DNA of 49,707 nt from an uncultured Actinomycetes bacterium (GTDB lineage Bacteria; Actinomycetota; Acidimicrobiia; Acidimicrobiales; Microtrichaceae): contig CAIYGQ010000028.1 in NCBI GenBank assembly GCA_903925745.1, positions 1-49,707 on the forward strand, in the 5' to 3' direction. A program made the position numbers and the translations under genes. Position 1 is the stretch's first letter, and each line of letters opens with the position of its first letter. Below, piece by piece: positions 25,393-33,419 of the stretch. Below the pieces are notes generated by a model that was not told where the DNA came from, ran no database searches, and worked only from the letters and a program-made list of their open reading frames with translations.

Positions 25393-26454
25393 GTGACGGC
25401 GGGGTGGACGATCGACACGGCGACGTGTTGCCGGTCGCACGGTGGTCGCTTCACGGTGGTCCACCCGGGTGGACCCGTCACCTGGCCCCGGCCGGCCGCC
25501 GTGGGGGACCGGGAGCTCGACCTGCGCGCCGGACTGTCCGATTCGTTCCCGCCGGCCGGTGTGCTCGAGGTCCCGGAGGCGACCGTCACCGGCGCGCGTG
25601 GCTGGATCTCGGTCGGTGACGGCCTCGTCCTGCGGGACCACACCTGGTACGGAGACGCCATCGAGGAGGAGTGCTCCGGGCCGGACCCGGCCGAGCGGAC
25701 CGTCGACCTCCCCGGGACCACCCTCAGCCTGCTCAGTGACTTCGCCGAGGTCAGCTACGGCCACCTGGTCTTCGACGTCCTGCCCCGCTGGAGCCTGCTC
25801 GAACCCGCCGGGGTGGCGCTGGATCGGGTGGACCACGTGCTGTGCTGCGCGCCCCCGGAGCGCCGCGACTACGTGCTCGAGCTGGGAGTCCCCCGCGACC
25901 GGATCGTGTGGACCGATCCGTCGGTCGCCTACCGGACCGACCGGCTGCTGGCGCCGAGCTTCCCCGGCCGCCGGCGGATGCTCCCGTCGTGGGCGGCGGA
26001 CGCGCTCAGGAGCTCACTCGGGGTGCCGCCGGCCGGGAGCGGCCGGCGCGTGTTCCTGCTCCGAGACCACGACCGACGTGTCGTCAACGATGCCGAGGTG
26101 CGGGACGTGCTCCGCAGCCACGGACTGGAGGCCTACGACCCGGTGCGCAGCGACGAGGACCAGCGTGCCGTGTTCGCCGCCGCCGAGCTGGTCGTGGGGA
26201 CCGCCGGTTCGGCGCTCAGCACGATCGTGTTCTGCGCTCCGGGAGCGGCCGTGTTGGAACTGCTGCCCGACGACCATCCCTTCCCGTACCACTACACCGC
26301 CGCTGTGGCCGCGGGGCTGCGCTACCGGTACCTGGTCGGTGCCAGCGAGCACGTGCGGGCCGACCATCGGTCGGGCCCCAGCCGGCACGACTTCACCGTC
26401 GACGTCTCCGCGCTGGACCCGGCGCTCGCTGCGCTCACCGTGCCGCAGGGCTGA
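25393..26454 (+). CDS. Family 61 glycosyltransferase (DUF563)
   Basis: The 353-aa protein matches GT61/DUF563 enzymes: SYGHLVFDVLPRWSLLEPAG near residues 118-137 (HxxxDxLPR motif), VFLLRDHDRRVVNDAEV and, near the end, VGTAGSALSTIVFCAPGA followed by a DD and HY motif. Bacterial members transfer sugars onto exported polysaccharides or capsule. No signal peptide is seen, so it would act in the cytoplasm. The GTG at 25393 is the first start after the stop of the GNAT gene; no strong ribosome binding site is visible. The gene ends tail to tail with a secreted glycosidase gene. Confidence 0.8.
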   Translation: MTAGWTIDTATCCRSHGGRFTVVHPGGPVTWPRPAAVGDRELDLRAGLSDSFPPAGVLEVPEATVTGARGWISVGDGLVLRDHTWYGDAIEEECSGPDPAERTVDLPGTTLSLLSDFAEVSYGHLVFDVLPRWSLLEPAGVALDRVDHVLCCAPPERRDYVLELGVPRDRIVWTDPSVAYRTDRLLAPSFPGRRRMLPSWAADALRSSLGVPPAGSGRRVFLLRDHDRRVVNDAEVRDVLRSHGLEAYDPVRSDEDQRAVFAAAELVVGTAGSALSTIVFCAPGAAVLELLPDDHPFPYHYTAAVAAGLRYRYLVGASEHVRADHRSGPSRHDFTVDVSALDPALAALTVPQG

Positions 26455-26489
26455 GCCGCCCGCAGGTCGGGCAGTCGCAGCGGCTCAGC
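26450..26489. terminator. Bidirectional hairpin containing both stop codons
   Basis: GCTGAGCCGC (26450-26459) pairs perfectly with 26480-26489. The left arm includes the TGA of the GT61 gene and the right arm the TGA of the minus-strand GH5 gene, so each stem arm ends an open reading frame. Confidence 0.65.
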
Positions 26490-27975
26490 CGATCGACACC
26501 GTGTACGAGCCGTTGACCACGGCTGCGACGCGCCAGCCCCCCGGCACGGCCCGGGCCGAGACGGACGTGATGCCGGCGCCCGTGACTGCCGGCGGCTCGA
26601 CGGAATCCGACGGGAACCAGACATCGGCGGTACCGGGCGCCGTGGTCGACCCGGAGAAGGTGATCGGCCCGCTCCCACACGGCTCCGCCTCGAGCGCGGT
26701 CAGTCGCCCCGGAGTCGCCCGCGGGTAGGGCCGGGTCGGACAGGCCTGGATGGAGCGGGCATCAGCGCACCCGGGCAGACGTCGCAGCACCTCCTCCTCG
26801 CTCAGCGGGTAGGACGTGTTGTGCGGGTCGCCGCAGGCCTGCTCCCACTGCCACCACGTGTCGCCGACGTAGCCCAGTCGATCGACGAGCCGGTGGACGC
26901 GGGAGGCCCACTTCCGGTTGAACTCGTCCCCCCGGTAGGCGCCGTACTCGCCCAGGAACACCGGAGTCCGGTACGCATCGGCGGCGGTCCGGTACCCCTC
27001 GAGCGAGAAGTCGAGGAACCCGGCGATGTCGTCGAAGGATTCCGCGTAGGTGTGCGGAGCGAAGACCAGGTTGTCGTCGGTGCTGAAGTCGAACGGGATC
27101 AGCGGGAACCCGCCGAACACCGGCTCGAAGAAGATCGGGTGGGATGGCGCCCCGGGGGCGTGGTCCCGTTCCGCCGCCCGGATGTTCGCGATCGCGTCCG
27201 CGTACGCACTCGACAGCGCACTCGCCGAGTAGTCGAACGAGGAGCCCAGGCCCGGCTCGTTGAGCAGGTCGAACCCGGCCACCCCCGGGTCGCCGGCGAA
27301 CCGGCTGGCGATGAAGTACCAGAGGTCGCCGAAGGCATCCCGGATCCCGTCGCGGTTGGCGTAGAAGTTGATCCACGCCCGCCGCACCGCCGGTGAGGTC
27401 TCCCGCTTGCCGTCGGGTGAGCAGGTCTCCTCCCCGTCGGTGAAGGTCGCCCACTCCGGCGCCCCGTCCCAGCCGCGTGTGCGCTGCCAGCCCGTCGGGC
27501 ACACGTGGTCGATCGGTGAGTAGACGAACTTGGACCAGGCGTCCTGGTGGAGGTCCACCAGGACGTACATCCCGTGGGCGTTCGCCTGTTCGACGGCGTC
27601 ACGGACCCTGTCGGCGTAGGCCAGGTCGTAGCGCCCGCGTTCCGGTTCCCACGCCGACCAGGTGGTGACCAGCCGGATGACGTTGAAGCCCATGGCCTGC
27701 GCGTCGTCCCAGTCGGCGTCGTCGAGGCTCGCCACCGTCGGGAGGCGGGGGTCGGTCACGAAGTAGTCGCCCAACTGGTTGAAGTTGGTGCCCCGCAGCG
27801 TCACCTGCCGACCGGCCGAGTCGAACAGGCCGGCATCCGTCCCCCGGGTCGCCCGCAGCGGGAGCAGTCCGGCGTCGGTTCCGGGGTCCGGTCCGGGCGG
27901 TGGCGTCGGCGCCGGTGCGCAGCCGGCAGCGACCAGGAGCAACCCCAGCGCCACCCAGATCCTCGGACGTCGCAT
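26485..27975 (-). CDS. GH5-type glycoside hydrolase lipoprotein, endoglycoceramidase-like
   Basis: The 496-aa product carries a lipobox LVAAGC (C19) and then a (beta/alpha)8 glycosidase domain. Visible family marks are LRGTNFNQLGDYF at the start, GFNVIRLVTTWSAWEP, VLVDLHQDAWSKF, LLNEPG with the acid/base Glu, and FLGEYG with the nucleophile Glu. The DLHQDxxS motif and the aromatic TWWQWEQACG late in the barrel point to endoglycoceramidase-like GH5 enzymes, which release glycans from glycosphingolipids. A small beta domain forms the last 90 residues. The ATG at 27975 has GGGAGG about seven bases upstream. Substrate is inferred from family and could be another glycolipid. Confidence 0.85.
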   Translation of the reverse strand: MRRPRIWVALGLLLVAAGCAPAPTPPPGPDPGTDAGLLPLRATRGTDAGLFDSAGRQVTLRGTNFNQLGDYFVTDPRLPTVASLDDADWDDAQAMGFNVIRLVTTWSAWEPERGRYDLAYADRVRDAVEQANAHGMYVLVDLHQDAWSKFVYSPIDHVCPTGWQRTRGWDGAPEWATFTDGEETCSPDGKRETSPAVRRAWINFYANRDGIRDAFGDLWYFIASRFAGDPGVAGFDLLNEPGLGSSFDYSASALSSAYADAIANIRAAERDHAPGAPSHPIFFEPVFGGFPLIPFDFSTDDNLVFAPHTYAESFDDIAGFLDFSLEGYRTAADAYRTPVFLGEYGAYRGDEFNRKWASRVHRLVDRLGYVGDTWWQWEQACGDPHNTSYPLSEEEVLRRLPGCADARSIQACPTRPYPRATPGRLTALEAEPCGSGPITFSGSTTAPGTADVWFPSDSVEPPAVTGAGITSVSARAVPGGWRVAAVVNGSYTVSIG

Positions 27976-28098
27976 CCTGTCCTCCCGCTGATTCCGGAAG
28001 TACTCAGGGTGCCACAACCACCGGCACCCCGCCCAGAGCACCGAAGTCGATCATCGTTCCGACGTCGTCGGTGTGCGCGGTCATGTCATGATTCCGTC

Positions 28099-29682
28099 GT
28101 GGCGGTGAGGAGCGGCGGTCATCGCCGACGCGTCAGGTGTGTTTCGTCGGCTGTGCTGCTCATCGTGGTCGCAGGTTGCACCGCTGATGGTGCCGCAACG
28201 ACCGAGTCGGCGAGCGGCCGGGGCGGGTCCCCGGTCCCCTCCGACACCCGGCCCGAGCCGGTGGCCGCGGCCCCGGTCGCCGCCCTGCCGCCGGTGACCG
28301 ACCGTTGGACCTACCTCGACCAGCCGGTGACCCCAACGATCCCGGCCCCTGACCCCGGTGCGGAGCAGGCGGAACTCCGACGTCGTCGGGACGCAGCGGC
28401 CGAACCGCTGCCGGTCACGGGTGACGACCGCTTCACCCGGGTCGGCGAGGGCACGCCGACCAGGTTCGCCGACCTGACGGTCGACGTCGGTCGCCGACGG
28501 ACGCTGAACCCCCTCCGGCTCGCCCGTGCCGCGGCCGTCGTCGCCGTTGCGGGACACGAGGCGGCCCTGGCCGCTGCGCGCACCCCACCCCCCGGGGTGC
28601 CATCTCCCCGCGAGGTCGACCAGTCGCTCGGCGCTCCCGTGGCCGGGGTCGACTCCGTGGGTGTCGAGCTGCCCCCCGGGCAGCTGCCACCCGAGCTCGT
28701 CACGGCGAGCGCCCAGCGCCGGGTCGCGTGCGAGTTGTTTCCGGTGGAGTGCCCGCGGTTCCGGATCCTCGACGAGGTGGCCAACCGACGTCTGGTGGTC
28801 TCGGGAGCCGCGTGGCCGTCGACGATCGACGCAGCGCGTGCGCTCGGCGAGCAGATCGGAACCTCGGTCCTGCAACGTGCGTCCACCGACGGCGCCGCAC
28901 CCTGGGTCGCCTCGCCGACGGACCTGCCACCCGGTGGCGAGTGGGTCCCCACCCCGGGCATGTTCGCTCCGGCACTCGAACCCTTCGCCGGCGACTGGCG
29001 ACCGTGGAACCTCAGCTCCGGTGACCAGTTCCGCCCCGGTGCCCCACCGGCGGCTGGATCGCCCGACCACGCCGCCGCCACGGAACAGGTCCTGGCCGAG
29101 GGTTCCAACCTCTCCGACCGGGACCTGCGGGTCACGTCCTACTGGGACCTCGGTCCGGGAACCTCGACCCCGCCCGGGTACTGGATCGCCGACATCGCCT
29201 CCGACGCGCTGCGGCAGGCACCTGTCGCCGACCAGGCCTCTGGGCTGGCGCTGGTGGCGACCGCGCAACTCGACGCCGGTATTGCGGCCTGGGATGCCAA
29301 GTACGCCCACCGGACCGTCAGACCCGTCACGGTGATCCGCAAGGGCGCCGCCCCGCAGTGGCTTCCATCGTTGGTGACCCCGCCGTTCCCCTCCTACGTC
29401 TCGGGTCACTCGGTGTTCTCGTCGGCTGCCGCCGAGGTGATCGGCGCGTTGCGCCCCGACCGGGCCGATGAGCTCCTCGATGCTGCGGCCGAGGCGTCCG
29501 ACTCCCGCCTGACCGGCGGAATCCACTACTGGTTCGACCTCACCGACGGAGCGACGCTCGGTCAGCAGGTCGGACGAGCGGCCCTGGATCGTGCCGGAGT
29601 CCCGCCGTTGGACGGGGTCGGATCGGTCCGGGACCGGATGCGCTACACCTCTGCCGACGTCCGGACCGGTGGTCGGACGTGA
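28099..29682 (+). CDS. Vanadium-dependent haloperoxidase-like/PAP2 family lipoprotein
   Basis: The 527-aa protein has a lipobox VVAGC (C27) and a Pro/Ala-rich linker. The C-terminal half has the PAP2/vanadium haloperoxidase motifs: KYAHRTVRPVTVIR (the K and R that bind vanadate or phosphate), FPSYVSGHSVFSS (catalytic His) and RLTGGIHYWFDL (R, G, H and D). Such enzymes either halogenate with peroxide or act as acid phosphatases; motifs alone do not settle which. The GTG at 28099 is chosen just before the signal peptide; GTG at 28105 is also possible. The stop overlaps the start of the CRTAC1 gene as GTGA. The GH5 gene is divergent. Confidence 0.82.
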   Translation: MAVRSGGHRRRVRCVSSAVLLIVVAGCTADGAATTESASGRGGSPVPSDTRPEPVAAAPVAALPPVTDRWTYLDQPVTPTIPAPDPGAEQAELRRRRDAAAEPLPVTGDDRFTRVGEGTPTRFADLTVDVGRRRTLNPLRLARAAAVVAVAGHEAALAAARTPPPGVPSPREVDQSLGAPVAGVDSVGVELPPGQLPPELVTASAQRRVACELFPVECPRFRILDEVANRRLVVSGAAWPSTIDAARALGEQIGTSVLQRASTDGAAPWVASPTDLPPGGEWVPTPGMFAPALEPFAGDWRPWNLSSGDQFRPGAPPAAGSPDHAAATEQVLAEGSNLSDRDLRVTSYWDLGPGTSTPPGYWIADIASDALRQAPVADQASGLALVATAQLDAGIAAWDAKYAHRTVRPVTVIRKGAAPQWLPSLVTPPFPSYVSGHSVFSSAAAEVIGALRPDRADELLDAAAEASDSRLTGGIHYWFDLTDGATLGQQVGRAALDRAGVPPLDGVGSVRDRMRYTSADVRTGGRT

Positions 29683-31616
29683 AGCCGGGCGGGAACGCCG
29701 AGCCACCACCGCGCCTCCGTCGCTTCGAGGGGGCTCCGTGGCGCCGGACGATCGTCGCCTGCTCGGCAGCGGTGCTGGTCACGGCTGCGCTCGCCGCCGC
29801 CTGCACCTCCGATGGTGAGGGCGTGGCGCCGACCACCTCGATCGACCTCGTCACCGGGGAGGTGCCTCCTCCGTTCGAAGCGCCTCCGGTGACGCTCGCT
29901 CCCGAGGAACTCGGTGGTCTCCGCTTCACCGACGTCACCGTCGAGGCCGGACTCGACCGGGACCGATCCACGAGGGACCTGCTCGGCGAGGACGGGATGA
30001 CCGGACCCGTGAGCGTCGTGGACATCGACGACGACGGCCTCCCGGACCTGTTCCTGCCGCGCACCGGAGACGTCAACTCGCTCTACCGCAACCGTGGTGA
30101 CGGCACCTTCGAGGACATCGCCGCCCGGGCCGGGCTCCTCGGGGCCAATCCACAGTTCGGGACCGGTCCCACCGTGTTCTTCGACGCCGACGCCGACGGC
30201 GACCAGGACGCCTACCTGGCCGCCGTCGGCGCCGAGTCCGATCGCCTGTACCGCAACGACGGCACCGGTCGCTTCACGGACGTGACGTTGGAGAGCGGGG
30301 TGTTCCAACCCCCGCCCACCCGACTCCGCAACGGCGACCAGGTCCACGGACTCGATGTCGCCGACATCGACGCCGACGGCGACCTCGACCTGGCGGTGGT
30401 GCAGTGGGACACGGCGGTCCCCGAGAACGCGGCGAATGCCGGGGCGCAGCGGCAGGCGTCCTCGGGCGACCAGCGGCTCGACCGGTGGGGTGACATCTGC
30501 GGGGGCACCGCCGAGATCCGTGGGCGGGGGATCCCCCGGGTTCCCGGCGAGGTACCGAATCGGAGTCGGCTGTGGATCAACGACGGCGCCGGGGTGTTCA
30601 CCGACGGGTCGGCGGCCTGGGGCATCGACTTCACCCAGATCCTCGGCTTCACGCCGGTGTTCGCCGACGTGAACGACGACCGGCGACCCGACCTGACGAT
30701 CACCGGTGACGCCTGCACGTCCCAGCTGTACCTGAACGTCGAGGGTCGACGGTTCGAGAACGTCACTGCGACCGCCGGCGTCGGCACCGACGAGAACGGG
30801 ATGGGCTCCGTCGTCACCGATGTCACGGGGGACGGTGCGCCGGACTGGCTCATCAGCTCGATCTCCTATCCCACCGAGGCACAGGTGTGTCCCGTGCTCA
30901 GCAGCATCAACGGATGCAGTGGGAACCGCCTGTACGTCAACGACGGCGCCGGCTCGTTCACCGACGAGACGGATCGCTGGGGGCTGCGGCACTCCGGATG
31001 GGGCTGGGGTGCTGCGGTCGAGGACTTCGCGAACGACGGAACCCGCGACGTGGTGATCACCAACGGCTTCGGCGAGGTCGACGCCCGCCGTCCGGAGGGG
31101 CGGAGCTTCACGAGGGCCTACTTCACCTACTTCCTGGACGACCCGACGCGGTTCTGGGTGCGGACCGGCGATCGATTCACCGAGGCTTCGGCCGCGATCG
31201 GGCTCGACCACCGTGGCATCGGCGTCGGGCTCGCCCCGTTCGACCTCGAGGGGGACGGTGACCTGGACCTGGTGATCGCCGAGAGCGAAGGTCCCCCGGT
31301 GCTCTACCGCAACGACACACCCCAGCGGAGCTGGTTGCGGGTCCGGCTCGACGATCCGACCCGTCCCGGGAACCGGGCGGCCCTGGGGGCGCGTGTGACC
31401 ATCACCCCCCGAGAGGGAGACGAGCCGGTGGTGACGGAGGTGTCGACCGGTGGCTCGTACGAGTCCCAGAAGGAACCGGAGGTCCACGTCGGACTCGGCG
31501 ATGTCGATCGAGTCGCCTCGGTGGCGGTCGAGTGGCCGGGTGAGGACGATCCGCAGGTGCTCCGGGACGTCGCGGCGAACCAGGTGGTCCTCGTGGAGCG
31601 GCCGACCGCCGGTTGA
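29679..31616 (+). CDS. CRTAC1 family lipoprotein with FG-GAP/VCBS repeats and ASPIC/UnbV end
   Basis: The 645-aa chain has lipobox ALAAAC (C42) and then a beta propeller built of FG-GAP/VCBS-type repeats. Calcium-binding loops recur: DIDDDGLPDLFLPR, DADADGDQDAYLA, DIDADGDLDLAVV and DLEGDGDLDLVIA. The last 100 residues (LRVRLDDPTRPGNRAALGARVTI then a VHVGLGD motif) are an ASPIC/UnbV domain. CRTAC1-like proteins are extracellular and bind partners or matrix; the bacterial role is unclear. The GTG start overlaps the haloperoxidase stop by 4 bp, so both are made together and may work as a unit on the outer face of the membrane. Confidence 0.85.
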   Translation: MKPGGNAEPPPRLRRFEGAPWRRTIVACSAAVLVTAALAAACTSDGEGVAPTTSIDLVTGEVPPPFEAPPVTLAPEELGGLRFTDVTVEAGLDRDRSTRDLLGEDGMTGPVSVVDIDDDGLPDLFLPRTGDVNSLYRNRGDGTFEDIAARAGLLGANPQFGTGPTVFFDADADGDQDAYLAAVGAESDRLYRNDGTGRFTDVTLESGVFQPPPTRLRNGDQVHGLDVADIDADGDLDLAVVQWDTAVPENAANAGAQRQASSGDQRLDRWGDICGGTAEIRGRGIPRVPGEVPNRSRLWINDGAGVFTDGSAAWGIDFTQILGFTPVFADVNDDRRPDLTITGDACTSQLYLNVEGRRFENVTATAGVGTDENGMGSVVTDVTGDGAPDWLISSISYPTEAQVCPVLSSINGCSGNRLYVNDGAGSFTDETDRWGLRHSGWGWGAAVEDFANDGTRDVVITNGFGEVDARRPEGRSFTRAYFTYFLDDPTRFWVRTGDRFTEASAAIGLDHRGIGVGLAPFDLEGDGDLDLVIAESEGPPVLYRNDTPQRSWLRVRLDDPTRPGNRAALGARVTITPREGDEPVVTEVSTGGSYESQKEPEVHVGLGDVDRVASVAVEWPGEDDPQVLRDVAANQVVLVERPTAG

Positions 31617-31873
31617 GTTGGCTGCCTCCGAGGCAGGCGTCTCTCCACCCGGGACCGGGACGTCGGCGACACCGAACCCTGATGGCCCCCGTTCCGGGCT
31701 GTTCCCGGGGTCCACCCCGAAAAGCGTCAGGATTCCGGCCCAGCGGGATCTGGACCGCTGACGGGAGCAACGTGCGACCGGCGTGATCAGGAGGTCGGCG
31801 GTGTGCGTCGAGAGGCACCGGGAACCGGATCGCGAGCAGGACTGACGTGGCGACCCGTACCATCAGGATCCGA

Positions 31874-33322
31874 ATGGGACCGACCGCGAGCGACACCCGC
31901 TCCGACACCGAACTCGTCGCCGCTGCACTCGACGGCGACCGCGGCGCGTTCGGCGCCATCTACGACCGGTACTCACCCACGGTCTTCTCGGTCTGCTCGC
32001 AGATGCTGGGCAGTCGCGACGACGCCGAGGACGCCACCGCCGACGTGTTCCTGGTCGCCGCCGAGCGTCTCGGCCAGCTGCGCGATCCCACGCGCCTGCG
32101 CTACTGGCTCCTCTCGATCGCCCGCCGCAACGTCTACCGCCGCAGCTCGGCCCGGTCCCGGGTGGCGGTCGTCGCAGAGGTGGACACGGTGAGCGACGCG
32201 CTCGTCACCGAGGACCGCGCCGGTGCGTCGCTCGAGGACGCCGACCTGGTCGGCGCCGTCCGTGACGCCGCCGACGGCCTGGACGACGGTGACCGACTCG
32301 TGCTCGAGCTGACGCTGCAGGGCTGTGAGGGGGCCGACCTGGCCGAGGTGCTCGGAGTCGCGCCCAACACCGCGAGCCAGGCCGCGTCCCGCATGCGCAG
32401 CCGACTCGAGCGGTCGATCGGCGCGCTCTTCGTGGCCCGCCAGGGTCGGGCCGACTGCTCCGACCTGGACCGGCTGCTGGCCGACTGGGACGGCGCCTTC
32501 TCCGTCCTGTGGCGCAAGCGGGTGGCCCGTCACGTCGAGAAGTGCGACACGTGTGACGGCCGGGCGCGACGTGTCCCCGCTGTGCTGCTCCAGGGGGTCG
32601 CCGGCGCCGCGCCGGCCGTCGTGGTGCCCGTCGGCATCCGCCACCGGGTCGTCGAGGGCGCGCGGTTGGGCGGGACCACCCACGCGCCGTGGAGCGAGTC
32701 CGGGTTCCCACCCGCCGATGCCCCGGCCCGTCCGTGGCGACGCGTCGCAGCGGTGGTCGGTGGTCTGGCCGTCGCCGTCCTGGCCCTGCTGTTCACCATC
32801 GATGCCGTGGGCGGTGACGACGACCCGGCGCCCGGTAGCACGACGACGACGGCGAGCACGGTGGCCACCGTGCCGTCGACCACTGCGGTTGCGCCGTCGG
32901 TCGTGCCCGGGGGGCCACCAGCGGCCGTGGCCGGGACCGACACCGTGCCGAACCCGCCCTCATCGCTCGCACCCCCCACCAGCGTCGACGACCCGCGCGG
33001 CGGGACCCCGCCGTCCGGCGGCGGATCGGGCGGCGACACCGGTGGCGGGGGATCCGGCGGCGAATCGGGCGGCGACACCGGTGGCGGGGGATCCGGCGGC
33101 GGCTCGGACGACCCACCGTCCGGGGGCACCGGGACGACGCCGCCGACCAGCCCTCCCCGCCCGGAGCCACCGGCCCGCGATCCGGCGACCGGTGGTTCGG
33201 GTGGCGGTGGAACGATCGGACCGCGTCCGACCCGGCCGCCGAGGTTCCCGGTGTTCCCGCGGCCGAGCGTCTCGGTGCCGACCGTGGTCGACCCCGGCAC
33301 CGGCGGGCCCGTCATCCCCTGA
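31874..33322 (+). CDS. ECF sigma factor fused to a zinc-finger, membrane-anchored anti-sigma-like region
   Basis: The 482-aa protein has sigma region 2 (about residues 12-95: AIYDRYSPTVFSVC, DAEDATADVFL, LRYWLLSIARRNVYRR) and region 4 (about 130-185: LTLQGCEGADLAEVLGV). The motif ARHVEKCDTC (HxxxCxxC) follows, as in ZAS anti-sigma factors. One membrane helix (WRRVAAVVGGLAVAVLALLF) and a long Thr/Gly/Pro-rich outer tail complete it. Sigma factors with such fused C-terminal anchors are known in actinobacteria (for example groups ECF52/53). Release would need proteolysis or a conformational change. ATG at 31874 has AGGA five bases upstream; GTG at 31847 has an equal site. A separate anti-sigma gene is not nearby. 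Confidence 0.8.
   Translation: MGPTASDTRSDTELVAAALDGDRGAFGAIYDRYSPTVFSVCSQMLGSRDDAEDATADVFLVAAERLGQLRDPTRLRYWLLSIARRNVYRRSSARSRVAVVAEVDTVSDALVTEDRAGASLEDADLVGAVRDAADGLDDGDRLVLELTLQGCEGADLAEVLGVAPNTASQAASRMRSRLERSIGALFVARQGRADCSDLDRLLADWDGAFSVLWRKRVARHVEKCDTCDGRARRVPAVLLQGVAGAAPAVVVPVGIRHRVVEGARLGGTTHAPWSESGFPPADAPARPWRRVAAVVGGLAVAVLALLFTIDAVGGDDDPAPGSTTTTASTVATVPSTTAVAPSVVPGGPPAAVAGTDTVPNPPSSLAPPTSVDDPRGGTPPSGGGSGGDTGGGGSGGESGGDTGGGGSGGGSDDPPSGGTGTTPPTSPPRPEPPARDPATGGSGGGGTIGPRPTRPPRFPVFPRPSVSVPTVVDPGTGGPVIP
33026..33103 (+). repeat. Tandem 39-bp repeat in the sigma fusion's outer tail
   Basis: Two adjacent 39-bp units (33026-33064 and 33065-33103) match at 37 positions and code SGGDTGGGGSGG twice. 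Copy number changes would stay in frame. Confidence 0.85.
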
Positions 33323-33419
33323 CCGTCACCACCGCCGACCGGGTCGTCGCGTCGGCCGGCCCATCGGGGTGACCTAGGTCCCTGTCGGGTCGCTCACCGG
33401 CCGTGCTGCACTCGTGGCG

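Noticed and set aside
25343-25395. ATG overlapping the GNAT stop as ATGA
   Set aside because: That frame closes after 17 codons and is not the GT61 frame, so it is not a coupled start.
29643-31715. 690-codon minus-strand frame
   Set aside because: It is opposite the CRTAC1 gene, whose lipobox and repeated calcium-binding loops settle the coding strand.
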